From the NCBI GenBank assembly GCA_013396995.1, contig VWZP01005668.1, positions 1,256,806 through 1,320,805 of the forward strand: a stretch of DNA of 64,000 nt. The letters run 5' to 3'. Both the position numbers and the translations under genes were made by a program. This document shows positions 50,138-62,996 of the stretch, in pieces. This DNA comes from Dicaeum eximium (lineage: Eukaryota; Chordata; Aves; Passeriformes; Dicaeidae). The notes under the pieces are model-generated. The model was given only the letters and a program-made list of their open reading frames with translations, ran no database searches and was not told the origin of the DNA. Numbering within the stretch: position 1 is the first letter of the stretch; each line of letters starts with the position of its first letter.

Positions 50138-51982
50138 GAAAATGCAAAACTATGGATGGAAGAAACCCTAAACTGGAAATATCCATTCATTGTCTCTTCA
50201 ACTACCAGGACCAAAGATTCTCAGATGAAACTGGGTTGGGCAGGAGATTCTTAGGTTCAAATTTAAGTAGAGAAATATTTATCCATATGATATGAATTTA
50301 CACACTTGTATTTTCTGCAGAACTCTGAGTGTCAAAAGCTCATACAGCTTCAACTTGCATAAGTTCATGTGAGAGAAATTCCTTGAAAGCTACAACAGAG
50401 TTCAGAGCCATCACTTCTGGCACCCCCAGTGTTTATTAGAGAGTGCTGGAGAGGAGTGCCATGCACATTTCCTCCATTACACTCTCTCGTGCCTGTGACC
50501 TACTTCGAGTGACAGCACACTGGGTGAGAGAAAGAGTGCAAATATTGTATTTCTTTTGTTCCTGTTATGCTTTTCTGTGTGAGTTTAGGTATATATAGAA
50601 TGCAGAACAAAAAGACATATAAATGTTTTCATATAAAAGAAATTTTAAAGTTTTTTTTAATTAATTTTTTTCAAATTTTTAATTTTTAGGCAATTGACTT
50701 TAAATCAATTTATTATTCTAAGTAGGTTGTGTAGCTGAAGCTTGCATCATTGTTCATATTAAGAGTTTCTACACCCAATTAATTTACTCTTCCACCACCC
50801 AACAAGGCATTCTGTATAGAGGTCTACATACTGCTACAAATGTGTGTTTTATATGTGATCTCTTCACTTCAGCTGTATTTAGGCTTTGACATAATTTAGA
50901 CCTCTCAGTTGTCTTTTTGCTCCTGAACTTGTGCAATATCTGGCCCTTCATCTACTTGAACTATATTCTCAAATACTGTAGGAGGGAATTCACAAATCTT
51001 AAAATAGAGAAGAAGCTGGATGTAACTCCACCAAGATGACTCCTAAGATGAGCATCTGTGCTGTGTTTTGTCACTTATGGAAGACATAAGATTTGACATA
51101 AGACAAAAGACATAAGTATATTTTTAGTAGTCAAATTCAGTGATCCATTGTGATTATCCCAGCAGGTGCCCAAACAAATGAAAATTAAGTGTCCTTGAAT
51201 CTTTTTCTCTGTAAAAACTTCAAACAGCTAAAACATCTTTGGGACAAGAAAGTCCATCGATTCCTTGGTGAATGAAAGTTCATGGATGTACTGTGCAGTA
51301 AGATTATCTCCACTTCTAGCAGCTGACAGACTGACCACTTCTATTTAAAACAACTTCCAGTGCTATATAGAAATCTAATTTAATGAGACTGCGAGTCTGT
51401 TTTTCTGCATCTGATTTCAGAGTCCAATGGGGAGATGAGATCCTATTCTCCAGATGCTTGTAGAGAAGGCAGGAAGTAACCAGGCTAGAAGTAACTGAAT
51501 CATAGACCCTAATTTTGGATGTTCACATCAGCAGGATCCTACCCAAGTGGAAGCTGTGATTTCCTGTCTTTAAGAGGTTCCCTTAAATATAGCTCTGAAC
51601 TGCTACAGGGAGATAGTTATTGCATAGTCTTTTGGAAAAGAATTATTATTTTACATAAAGTTATATCTTCAGCATGTAGAGACATTTAAATGCAAACAGA
51701 TTTTCAGTTACCTAAAATCTTTCATGAACTTCAAATTTGAAATCCTGATTAAGGAGACAACCTTCTTTTCCAATCTGTCCTCAAGCTGAAATTGAACAGA
51801 GTTTGTGCCTCTGCAAAGGCACACACTCCAAAAGTTTATTATAGTATAATTAAAAAGGGAAAAGGCCTTATAACCACTGGGAATCTTACTTTTGATTTCT
51901 ATGATTATGGTGACTAGCAAATAATTTCCTCGAAATTTCCTTAAAATTCCCTCCTTAAAAATGGTATATATTTTGCTTACCT

Positions 51983-52054
51983 ATTTTAATATTATTTTAT
52001 TATTTTAGTATTATTTTAATATTATTTTAATATTATTTTAATATTATTTTAATT
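51983..52054. repeat. 11-bp minisatellite TATTATTTTAA
   Basis: About six tandem copies of TATTATTTTAA. The first two are imperfect (TATTATTTTAG and a shortened unit) and the last four or so are exact. It is AT-only and probably length-variable. Confidence 0.85.
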
Positions 52055-55000
52055 TTCATTTTACTTACTTTTGTTTTATAAAAAGTAAAGAAAAAAGAAA
52101 CCACAAAAAGTCACTTTATAATGTCAAAATGTTAAGATAATAAAAATCTTTGATGACTTAATTCTGCCATTTTTAGGCGCATAAATATACAGTATTTGAA
52201 AATGTACATTTGCTATACAGTTGCTCAGTGTTCCAGGCCAGGACTTCTGCACCAGTGACATAGTTTAGCTTTCCAGATTCAAAGGCAGATTAAGATGTCA
52301 TTTGTGGTGCCTATGCCAGAAGATAATTCCTGTGTGTTATAGTCAGTAAATACACTTTTGTCTGCTGTAATCTCGTTGGCCAGCAAGCACAGAATCCCCA
52401 CTGCAGCAGAGCCCTGGCTCTGCTTTAAGCTGAGCTGGGCTGCAGGCCTGGGGCCATCACATGTGCTGTGCTTGGGCTTGGCTTGCCTTTCTCCAGCTTG
52501 TTTGGCTTTAACAACAACTGATTAATGACAAGGTGGCTGTTACTTACTTTTAGTTTACTTAGCATTTTATAGTTATGTGATGAAATGCCTGTGGTTATGC
52601 TACAGAAAAGTGAACTACTGTAGTGTAACTATGATGGAGTTTAAAGGACAAAGCTTAGATGACAGCAGAGGCCTTGAAGATTAGGGCACAGTATGATCCC
52701 AGTGGTATCCCTATCAATAACTCACCAGTAATCAGTTAATAAAAAAATCAAAACTCAGGAGCTGGTTGGGAGAAAAAAAGGAAAAGGAACAAGCATACAA
52801 TGCAAAGCAATACAAGGGCAGGGTGTAAAGCACATTAGAAAAGACAAAAATGGCATAAAGAGGACAGAAGAAACCATTAACACTGCAGTCCTTCTGAAAA
52901 AGAAAAGGAATTAACCCCCATCATTAGCACCAGGATCTTAAAGCAAAGATTTCAAGGAACATATGAATCCCCATAATTGTCTCTAGGCTGAACTGCTGAC
53001 CTTAGGCTGCAGAGAACAGTGCAAAGGTGAGGCTAAAAACTGAGATATTTAAACTTTGGTGGTAGATGTTACTTAAATAACAAATTTTGAAATATGGTAT
53101 TGCTAACAAGACTTGCTTTCTATTTAAATTGTATAGCATCGGTGTATCTGGACTAATAAGAGTACATGTTGGTTTCATTTTGGTTATACTGCTAAAGCTT
53201 TCAATTCAGCCAACAGTAAATTCTAGGCTTCACACAGAAGGTCCCCTTTTAGCCATAACAAGGTCTTGAGTGTAACACTGCTGAGATGTAGGATATTAAC
53301 AGTTGGTTTTATGCTGCTAGTCCCTGGCTTCTGGAAAGCCAGCTGGGAACTCATGCAGCTGTTGCAATTCAGAACAGCTTTAATTTCCTGTGAACTGTTC
53401 ATCAGACCAGACCAATTCTGGTCATGGACAAATTCTGTAATCACCAAACCAGGAATAGTTTTGGAGCCATTCATTGCCTCATTCTGCAGACTAGGCACAG
53501 GCTAAGCAGTCTGATAGAGCACACAAGGTGATACACATCATCTCTAAAGCAGGTTTAAATTAAGAACATCCTCTCTGCATTCCTCCTTTTCTCAAATTGC
53601 AAGCTTTAAACGAGAAGAGTAGCTTAAATGTTTATAACCACTCAAAATGAGAAGAATAGAAAGAAAACTTTGATGTTTAAATGAGTTATACTGAATCAGA
53701 TACATCATGCAAACCTTAAAGTTTTTAATGATCCCTGTTCACCAGCTCCTATGAGACAAATGCAATTCCCCCAGCTTTACAGGCAAAGTGAGTACCCATA
53801 TACTTATGTACAGCAGGAAGCTGAGTTACAGAGTAAGGATACTTTCAAAGTAATTGTGCCTGCTATCATCTTCTGTACCTGAATAGTTTCCCATTATCTT
53901 GTCTTGACTTCTGGCTTACAGTACACAAAATATTCACTGTTTGAGACATAAAAACGGACTGATGTGTAGAAAAACAAAAAAGAAGACTGGGAAGATCATG
54001 CGGCATCCTGGGTACTTCAGTGAAATTCTTCAAGTTAGGTTGGATGGCTTCATGATAAAAATGGAGATAACAGTATTGGTCAAAAGTTCTATTTCCACGG
54101 TCATCATAAAACTGCTTTGGTTTAGACATTGACTTGACATACCACTTTTCCTTCCTACCACTCCATCCAAATTTTGCAATGTATCAAACAATTGCCCCCT
54201 TACCTGCCATTTGGATACAGAACATATACCCACACTGTACCTCACTAGTTTGCATCACTAAAAGTTACCAATCCTAAGGACTTTTACCAAAGAAAAAGCA
54301 CAGAAGATAAGCAGAAATGCAATTGTTAAATAGCAAATGTTTCTTAAAGAAAAAAAACTACAACTACCAAATAAACTCGCCAAACACCAACTCTTTCTCA
54401 TTCTTCCTGCAGTATCACAAATATTTTTGTTTGCAGTATAGAAATGTGTGATAACACATATATATTTTACATCTGAAACTGATACACAATGCTACAGTCA
54501 AAAGAGTATTATACGTTCTCTATAACAAATTGTACTGAATACATACATGTGTTACAGAAATAGACTTACAGCCATTTCAAGAGAAGATAGAACAGTGATA
54601 GGGCACAACCAGTCACAATTAACACAACAGCCCTGCGCTGTCAGCAGCTTGGTCATTTTCCTTAAATCAATAGCACTTAAATTACAGTCTATGGACTTTT
54701 GTGGGAGAGTGGTTTTTCAAAGAAATTTCCATTAGGGAATTGTCCCTAAAGGAAGCTAATAATGACTTCACTGGACTTTAAATATTGTTATTGCCCACAG
54801 TATTTGATATACATCTTACAGTGGCTTTAAACACTAATTTTTGTTGGCTATCATATGAGGTTATTGACTTCAGCCTTTTATATACTTTGACTTTACAATT
54901 AATGCTCTTAAGACTTATATAGGATCCCAGATTAATACAGCAGTTATGACCCTAACCTTGCAGTGCTAAAATTTGCCTATTGACTTAAATGAGCTCGTGT

Positions 55001-56213
55001 CAGTCACAAAGTTCACAAGGAAGAATGTGTTCAGGGTGGGGATGTATAGGTTTGTTCAAATGAATATAAAATGAATATATCTGAATTTTCCCTGCATCTT
55101 TCCCTAAAAAAGGAAAACGACATAATTATACAGTAAAAGGAAAGCATCACAAGTTAATTGTGAAAATTACTCCTGCTACCATCAAGATCTTAAATGGGCT
55201 TAAATAGCCTTCCCTCTAAAAAATAAATGCCATCCCTAGAGAAATTTATCATTACTTGCCATCATAAAAAGTAATGAGGTAAAAGTAAGGAAACTCAAAT
55301 TCCACACTGAATAACAAAAATCAAACTCCTTGACTGCAGACTTAAGGTTTGCACTGTGTGGCACTCAGTCAAGTCCTTACTTGCTTTTTAAAGTTTCTTA
55401 GGAGAAACTCCAACAATAGGAAATTAGTTTGAGTTAAGAAAGAACAGATTGCAGCTGCCATGGTCCACTCCCTTCTTATATAAGGAAAAAAGAAAAGGGT
55501 TTCCAATCTATAAGCTGTGCCTTCATGATAAAGAAAATAGAATGGTATGTGATTGTAAGTGTTTTCAAGTGTAGCCTGTCCTTTTCTGCTTTGAGATAAC
55601 TTCCTCTTGCTGTGGAAAGTAGCACTAGGATGACTGAGACTCTTCTGCATAAGCAAGAAGAGTATTAATAGGGGAAGCTTGTGGAATTAATACAAATGAA
55701 TTATTTTGAAATGTAATAAAACCTACCAGGAGCCAATTTTTGCAATAGTTCCATTTTGAAAATATGTACTTGGTACACAACAAAGTTCAGTATGTTTAGA
55801 AATATCAGGGGGAAACTACTTTGTTTTGTTGTGGTTCACACACTGGGAATTATGCTGGTTTATAAGAAAATAATAATTGCTTTCCCTGCAATAAAATAAA
55901 ATAAACTAGTAAATGAAGGTTTCTTTGGCTCTTAAAGGCATACATCAAACCTGTCCTAACTTCAGTCATATTTTGGGGCATTTTTACTTTATTGATAAAA
56001 AAGATGAATATATAGCACAATGATAGCACTGCATGTATATTTAGGGTTACATTTCCTAGATTGAGTGTCATGTCTCAGAGAAGAAAAGTGCAAAATTATA
56101 GCTACACAGTTTTAATAATTCTTCAGGCGTCCTTATTATCCATTAGAATACTTATTTATTTGTTTGAATAATTTTTACTGTACTTTTTTCCTACTTTCCA
56201 CCCCCACACACAG

Positions 56214-56317
56214 AGCACCCTAGAAATCAGGCTACTGAAATACAAGTTTTGGTACGAAAACCTGGAGCTGAGCGAGACAAGTTACAGAAACCATTGATTT
56301 GGAAAATGAAAAAGCAG
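56214..56317 (+). other. Candidate internal exon (weak)
   Basis: A pyrimidine tract and acceptor, TTTTTTCCTACTTTCCACCC then CCACACACAG ending at 56213, precede 104 bases ending AAAGCAG. These are followed by GCAAGA, which fits the rarer GC-AG class of donor sites. One frame is open across the whole segment (CACCCTAGAAATCAGGC.. onward) and continues to a TAG well past the donor. Another frame is open for 27 codons to TGA. The segment has two CpGs in an AT-rich setting. No domain is recognised, so the evidence is limited to splice-like signals. Confidence 0.15.
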
Positions 56318-57923
56318 GCAAGAATTATCTTGAATATTCCGACTATTCTGCAAAAAGGTATTCAGACCAAAACCAGGCCTTAGATTCAATGCACATCCAG
56401 ATGAATCTGTGAACTCTGAATATTGAAAGTTTACTGGACCTGGTATTAGTAGTTTATACAAATTGTAGCTTGTCTTCTTAAACTTCTGCTGCTTAATCAG
56501 ACCAACCAGTGGTTGATCTGTTGAACATACAAAATCTAGGTCTGTTTGATTTAGATTTCTAATATGTTTTTATTGCAATGGATTGTAAGCATATAAAATA
56601 AGAGGGGGTATGTAAAATGACCTCTGTAACACTACTTTGTTATATTATCCTTTAAACACAGTGAAAGGTCACCCAGGAACATGATGGAAAAGGGGCCCAC
56701 AACACACAGAGGGTGTGATTGATATATCAGGTTTAGAATGTAATCTGAAGTACAAGAGATTTAATTTATTCCATGACATACAGCATGAAGTTTGTTTTCA
56801 GTTTGGTCTGAAATAATGAAAATAATGTTTCTGTTTGCAGCTGCCATTGATTACTGTAATCCACAAAGAAATTAAAAGACACAGTGGATCAAATCAAGGT
56901 ATTGGAAAGATGGCTCATTTACAGTGCAGGAGTTCAGGCTAGCATATGCATGAGAAATATGTTAACTATGCTAACTTTTCCCCCCATGCTGCTAGAAAGG
57001 AGAAGTTATGATTAATAGTTTAAATACCAACAGTTAGGTCTGCTCACCATGCTATCTTATCTCCCTGTCTGAAATGGCATGTGGTGTTAATGTGTTAAAT
57101 ATGATATCTTATTTTTCTAGTGACCTGTTTTTTAAGAAGTGACATATGTATGCACACACACATGAAGTGTAGGCAGTATGTTATTTTCCTCATGCAAGGC
57201 CTAATACCTCATTTGGGTGAGGCTCTTCACTTCCAGAACAAAGCTGGGATTGTATGTAGCCTATATTTTTTCTTGCTCCTCTGGTTATTTTTCCTTTAGA
57301 AGATTTCCATCTGTCTATCATTATAATAAGTTTGGACTATACACTCTAATACACTTTAAATCATACACTCTAAATACTCTCTAAATCATAAGGCTTTTTG
57401 GAGTTGGAAGCAATAGGAATAGGGAAGGCTTAATCACTCTCTGCTCCGCCCTGTGAAATGGAAGAAAATTTTTGGTATTGGGTTAACAGGAAGAGACATA
57501 GGATTAAATGAGCTTTTAAACTCCTGTTAAAACACAGTATGTATCTAAAGGTATTGTATGTAAATACCAAAGCCCATAATTGCCAACCTTTAATGAGCCA
57601 GAACTGCCCCTGAATCCACCTCTGTAAAGGTAGAAATTCCATTTCTTTGTCAGGGCCTAAATGTTGGCCCAGAATACTAGTTGCTGCTGTTCATTAAGAA
57701 ATATTCTAAGAAGCTCCTTCCCTACAGCTAGCTTTGTGATAAAGATGTGTTTGTGAGAAGTAGCAGGAAGTAGAAAATTATATTTTTAGGAACACATAGA
57801 CTTAGCCTGGAGCTTTTGGTGTAGGTATGTATTAGTGGGTTACCTCACATACAGATTCCTGAAGTATATTTTAACAAAATACTTATTGTTAGGAAATACC
57901 TGGTGAGATTTTGGGGTTTTGGA

Positions 57924-57943
57924 GGGTGGAGGGAGGGGGAGGG
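57924..57943 (+). other. G-quadruplex motif
   Basis: GGGTGGAGGGAGGGGGAGGG has four runs of at least three G with loops of four, one and one bases, and another GGGG at 57913-57916. This fits the strict intramolecular G-quadruplex pattern. It stands alone in AT-rich DNA with no visible promoter. Confidence 0.85.
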
Positions 57944-58689
57944 ATGGTGCCATTTGAGGGACAAGTCTTCTTAGAGTCTTTTCCCTTATTCACACCAAAA
58001 ATGGAGAAACAGAATTAATATTCTGCCTGTCTTTCCCAGGAACACACCCAATACATGAGTTTGGCATGATCTTATTTTTCTGTTGGAAAACTTGTTCATC
58101 TAGCACAGCATCTTTCCTCTGCAAAAATGCAGAGACTTTTCTCACTTCTCTTGGTCCCCAGAAAATGCTGCTGATCAAACTACTGCTCAAATATTCTATA
58201 ATCCAGTTATTCTCCAAAATCACAATCTGTATTAAATCTTGTAACTTTGGTTTGGAAATGAGCCCCAGAAAACGATTCACGTAGCTTACCTTGTATTTAT
58301 CAAACCCTTTGGAACACTTTTTCATGACCAATTCTTCAGTACTGATAGGCAGAAACACTGCTAAGATATTATACACCAGCTGAATGGACTGCTGGGTACA
58401 AAATGTTTTACTAAAATTCAAATTTATTATTCAGTGATGGCAAATATTGATGTGTATACCCCAGAACTGCAAGACATATTCTTCACACATTTATCAACAT
58501 CCTGGAAAGTACTGAATTAAACTAAACCAAACCAAAGTTCCAGTTTCCCTACTGAAAAGTACCAATGAGTTATGTGGAGGCCAGACGAATGCACAAATAG
58601 CAAAAGAATAAACAAATCACAGATTATGGGATTTGTATAATGGACTCCATTGAATGGAGTGTGGCAAGCAGATAGAAAGCACTTCTTTT

Positions 58690-59144
58690 ACTGATGATGA
58701 AACTGTTGTTGGAATATGGGGTCTGGTCTGGGACTCCCTTATTCCAAAAGAATGTCAAGAAAGTGGAGAGCGTTCAGTGTTGTGCTACAAAGACATTGAG
58801 CACCAATTGCACATGACCTGTGAGGTGAAGCTGAGGGAAATGTGTTTCTTTAGTCTGGTGTAGGGGAAAATAAATGGACATCTAAATGCACGACTTTTAA
58901 GGCTGTTAGAAACATAATGGGGCAAAATTTTCTCACTACTATCTAAGCCTGTAACAAGGCCCACAGACTGAAGACTCAGACTGGGCATCAGGAATTTTTC
59001 ACTGAGAAAAAATCACCCAGGAAGGCTTGGAACTCTTGGAGATTTTCAAGGTGCAACTATATGCAAAGCCATAGCCGACTTGCTTTAGTATTGTTTGTGA
59101 TAATCCCTCTTGAAACTCAGGGGTTCAAAATTTCTATGATTCTG
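58690..59144 (+). mobile_element. CR1 LINE, old 3' fragment
   Basis: Plus-orientation CR1 with clear landmarks: GGGTCTGGTCTGGGACTCCC (about 58719), GTCAAGAAAGTGGAGAGCGT, GCTACAAAGACATTGAGCACC, GTGAGGTGAAGCTGAGGGAAA, GTTTCTTTAGTCTGG, the late GGAAGGCTTGGAACTCTTGGAG-type block and a terminal TTTCTATGATTCTGT at 59130-59144. Some internal 3' sequence is shortened. The 69-codon frame at 58654-58863 reads CR1 untranslated sequence and is not a gene. Confidence 0.87.
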
Positions 59145-61061
59145 TCCCTTATTTTCAAGACGTACTTTGTGGTGCTTCTGCAATCCCATAAATACAGGGA
59201 TCCCTATGCTCAAAGTATTGTGACCCCAAAACAGTCACAGCTGAAAGAAAAGGTGGTTTGTACAATATCACATTGCTAATCAAAATTATCTAGGTGTCAG
59301 AAATTTCTTCATCAGCTTTTAGTTTGACAGAAGGTTTATTGAAGCCCATTTTTACAGATGTAATTCCTATGATTTCTCCTGCCAAATCGTGACAAGCCAT
59401 AGGAATTTTGGCTTGCAGAACTCAGTGAAATATGCAAATATTTAATCTGTCCTAATGCACCCTCACCTGACAAGTCTCTTAGGGCATATTTCTGAGAGAC
59501 AGGAGTGAAATCAGCTCTGAACATTTATAAGTTCAAATTTATAAGTTCAGTCTGTTACAGTTTAGCACATCCTGCCTTCACAGATACAATTTTTGTGAGC
59601 CAAAATGTGAAAACAGAGGTGTGGTGATTATAAGAATGTCTCTCTGAGGTATTGTACGGCATAAAGTGCAGCCAGAAAACATTCATCATATAATTATCTC
59701 AGTGTTTTGGTTTCCATATTACTTTATAAAATATATTTTAAGAGAAAATGAGATACAATTATTTTATTCTTTTTATTGTGGGGGTGATTCAGTGCTCAAT
59801 TGAGAATGTTAAAGCAATAAATTCCTAGCTTCTGCCAAAGATCGGTGCTCTCTTACAAAAATCACCAGCAAATTAAGCTTTGTCTTCATGTGAATACTTG
59901 CAAAAACATTAGAGTCATTATTCCAATTATTAGAAGCTTAAAAATATTTTTGGATGGTTTCCCATAAATGTCACACTCTACTTAGCTAAAGAAAATTTTA
60001 AATTTTCTTTTAAATTTCAAATTTTCTTTTCATTTAAATTTGTCAAGGGTTATCTGAAAAAAAAAAAAAAAGAAAAGTGGTTTTCCTGAATTTATAGAAA
60101 ACCCCAGATAAAAATTAAGAAGTTTTCCTTCTGGAAAAACCACCATATATTGACTGCTCATATACTTTTCAGAGTCCTGATTATAAATATCAGTGGGCCG
60201 TAAATGTTAAAGGTTAATGCTGTAATTGATTGCTGTGGCTGAAAGGTGTTTAACTTTAGGAATTACTAGGGAAAAATTTATGTCTGCTGAGGTCAGATGA
60301 AAAGATTATAATGGTCCAGCCTTGTCTGTAATCCTTGACTGAATCAATAGCATGAATGCCAAACAAAAAAGCTTAAAGGAAAACCCATTCTGAGTTAGTT
60401 GAGAAAATTTGAATGTACATTAATTAGATAATGAGGAAAACATTTTTAAAAAATAATTTTAAAATACATTATAAAATAAAATATATAATAAAGAATTGGA
60501 TTTGACATGTTTGACATACAGGTAAGTTTGATTTATAGTGTGATACTTTATAAGCCACATCTTCTTCCAATCTGGACTGTTTCAGGGTAATTTTTTGATT
60601 AGAAAAATACTATTTTTACTACCTGAATTCTTCACTGACAATGCAATAATGCCTACTTCATCTTATTTTAGACTTCCTTCAGTTTATAAACACCAAAAAT
60701 TGTGCGTGCAGTAGTTTATTCATATTTTATAATCAAACGCCACTTCGACAGTTTGCGCTTTCTCAAGGCAGACCTGATCTGAAGCTCCCCTCTCACACTC
60801 TCCCACCTGTGCTGTGAATGTCAGCCACCATATGACACAGCACATGAGCATCTTATGGTCTAATGTGAACATTTCCTTTCCACACTCCAATTTTTCCGGG
60901 TGTATTTGTGCCTGCGCTGGGTTGCTGCACGTCAAGGATTGAACGATGCGTACGGACGTGAGGGTGATTTCAAAACTGCATAGACATAAGGGTACTAAAC
61001 ATGTTCATGACCATGCTGTGACTGACTCTCTGACAATTCCTTTAGTATTGGGCCTAGGCAT
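59145..61061. other. Gene-free AT-rich DNA with a CpG-retaining patch
   Basis: Mostly featureless. A 23-base perfect palindrome made of A/T-rich words (AAAGAAAATTT / AAATTTTCTTT, 59988-60010) lies inside a run of related words to 60050. An A14-type tract follows near 60059. The CpG-rich open frame at 60723-61004 is listed separately. Confidence 0.5.
60723..61004 (-). other. Open frame with retained CpGs, candidate exon
   Basis: On the minus strand 94 codons are open between TGA stops at 61005-61007 and 60720-60722. There is no ATG at the 5' side, so a whole small gene is not supported; it could be an exon. A modest acceptor (TTATGTCTATGCAG, ending at plus position 60976) would start an exon at 60975. 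About eleven CpGs fall in the 260 bases at 60700-60960, six of them at 60914-60958, whereas the surrounding kilobases have almost none. Retained CpGs can reflect lack of germline methylation, selection or a young insertion. The peptide is Cys-rich with no domain I know. Confidence 0.2.
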
Positions 61062-61234
61062 TCATATAATTGCAGAATCATTTAAGTTGGAAAAGACCCT
61101 GAAGGTCATAGAGTGCAATTTTTGACCAGTCACCACCTTGTCAATCAGATCAAAGCTCTGTGTCACGTCCAGTTGTTCCTTGGACATCTCCTGGAACAGT
61201 GACTCCACCACTTCCCTGGGCAGCCCATTCTACA
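61062..61234 (-). mobile_element. CR1 LINE 3' end
   Basis: Minus-orientation CR1 tail. The plus strand shows TCATATAATTGCAGAATCAT, GTTGGAAAAGACCCTGAAGG, and ends with GTGACTCCACCACTTCCCTGG and GCAGCCCATTCTAC, all standard antisense CR1 3' blocks. The divergence is moderate. The 73-codon frame at 61160-61381 overlaps it and is not a gene. Confidence 0.9.
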
Positions 61235-62869
61235 CTAATATATACTGATGTGACTGCTTATTGTAGCACAATGTTATGCCAAACCAGGGAACTCAAAGAA
61301 GGGAGAGGAAAGAAAGATCATGTCCTAATTTTCCAAAGCAGTACTTTGGCACTCCTCAGGCTGTGCTTGAGAAAGGATTGAGAGATTTGAGTTTAGAAAG
61401 ATAATAGTATGGAAAATAGTTATTCCAAAATAAGGGGAGGAGTAGAAAAAGGGAGAATGGGAAATACTAAAGGAATACATCACGATAATTATTCTGAATA
61501 GGAGAATAAAGTATTTAACTCTTTCTGTAACTAAAGGCATAAATAAGACTTTGTTTAGTTTCTTAACTCCAAATGTGAATGTAAAGATAGACACTGGAAA
61601 AAAGAGTGTAGGAAAGACTTAATGAACATGGCAGCTACCATGATACTTTCTATGGTAGAATATTCTTTTCTTGGCTTGAAAAAAAATTTACATTTGCATC
61701 ACTATTGCCAACAACCCATTCAAGAAGCACAACTTGATGTGGAAAAGCCACTTTGGGACACGGGCTGCAGTCACCTGCAAAAAGGAGTCACACACTGGTA
61801 CTGTCAGTATACCTGTGATTCTGTTCTCTGGGAATTCTTTCTTTTTTCTTTTTGGAACCTCCTACCTGCTCCTCTTCTGAATCCTTACTAACCTGGATTT
61901 GTGGCTTTTAGAATGGGTCGGTGGAAATACTTTCAATTAGCTGCAGCTGCATGATGTGCTGCAATGATATTTGGAGATGACAAAGTGGGACACACAAGAC
62001 ACATACTCATGATTACACCAAAAGACTTCACCCAGAACTGTGCAAAAAATTTCTTTCATTTCTCAATTTCCTATTAAACTGACAACATTTTTCCACTCCC
62101 AATAGGTGGTGTGCTGTTAGCTGGGCCCCAGTCACCCTCTGCATTCACCCAAAGCTGACTCCTTTGACAAGTATTCCTAAATGTTAAGAGAGTCTGTGAT
62201 TGAAGTGGAATATTTAATACAGAGGGAGCTATAATTATGGGGTTTCTATTCTACATGTAGAAGTTACACAGTATAGAGAAAAAATAAAGCAACATCCAAA
62301 ACTATTAATTCTACAATCCATCACAATGAAAGATAAATTAGGGAAACCTTGCAATTACTGTATTTCAGATCTCAAGCCAGTTTGAGTTTGTGTACTTCAG
62401 TGGAGTTCAAACAGACGCTTTTATTTACTTGCAGTAATTCAAGCAGCCAGATGATAGATATTAGACCAACTAACTTTTGGACATGATACACAAGTTGGTA
62501 TTTTCCCTAGGTGTTTTTGGCTCAATTTTTCTGTCTTTAGTGACACATATGTCTGCTTTCACGACTTTAGACAAACAAAAAAAGGAAAACAAATTCATTA
62601 TTTTTATTGACTCCTCCACCAGTTTTTTCCTTTCTCTCCCCTTGACAAAATGATGAACACCTTTATTTCTTTTCTTTAAGAGCCACAGGTTATTTCCCTT
62701 GTAACCTCATAACCAATGAACAGTCAAGCTCACCCTTTAAAATCAGCTTTTCAATAGTGTAATTTACTTGCCTTTCAATAGGGTAATTTACTTCCCTTCA
62801 TTCCAGGCAGGATCTGTAACAAAGCAGGAAGCTGTAGAGGAGAAATTACTGACTATGGCAGACACAAAA
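61235..62869. other. Gene-free AT-rich DNA
   Basis: No gene, transposon or notable repeat is recognised. Short frames such as 61622-61891 have no motif. A short direct repeat of CTTGCCTTTCAATAG / CTTTTCAATAG with TGTAATTTACTT / GGTAATTTACTT lies at 62750-62794. Confidence 0.55.
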
Positions 62870-62996
62870 TCACAAAAGCACAGAAAGGTTGAGGTTGGAA
62901 GGGACTTCTGGGGGTCATGTGGTTCAGCCCACCTTTTCAGGCAGGTCCAGCTAGACCAGGTTGTCCAGGACCATGTCCAGATGGCTTGTGAATAGC
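62870..62996 (-). mobile_element. CR1 LINE 3' end
   Basis: Minus-orientation CR1 tail. The plus strand has TCACAAAAGCACAGAAAGG, GGTTGAGGTTGGAAGGGAC, and GTTGTCCAGGACCATGTCC followed by AGATGGCTTGTGAATA, matching the antisense CR1 3' end closely. This copy is one of the less diverged ones. Confidence 0.92.

Larger units (their letters stand above)
47371..58689. other. Gene-free DNA, 11 kb, with weak candidates
   Basis: No established gene is visible. Listed separately are a stop-poor frame (49460-50137), an 11-base tandem repeat (51983-52054), an exon-like stretch (56214-56317) and a G-quadruplex motif (57924-57943). A small GC-rich island at about 52380-52500 contains a 20-base near-palindrome (52405-52424). 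The other short open frames overlap on both strands. Confidence 0.5.

Noticed and set aside
58654..58863. 69-codon open frame
   Set aside because: It reads CR1 3' sequence with recognisable non-coding CR1 blocks.
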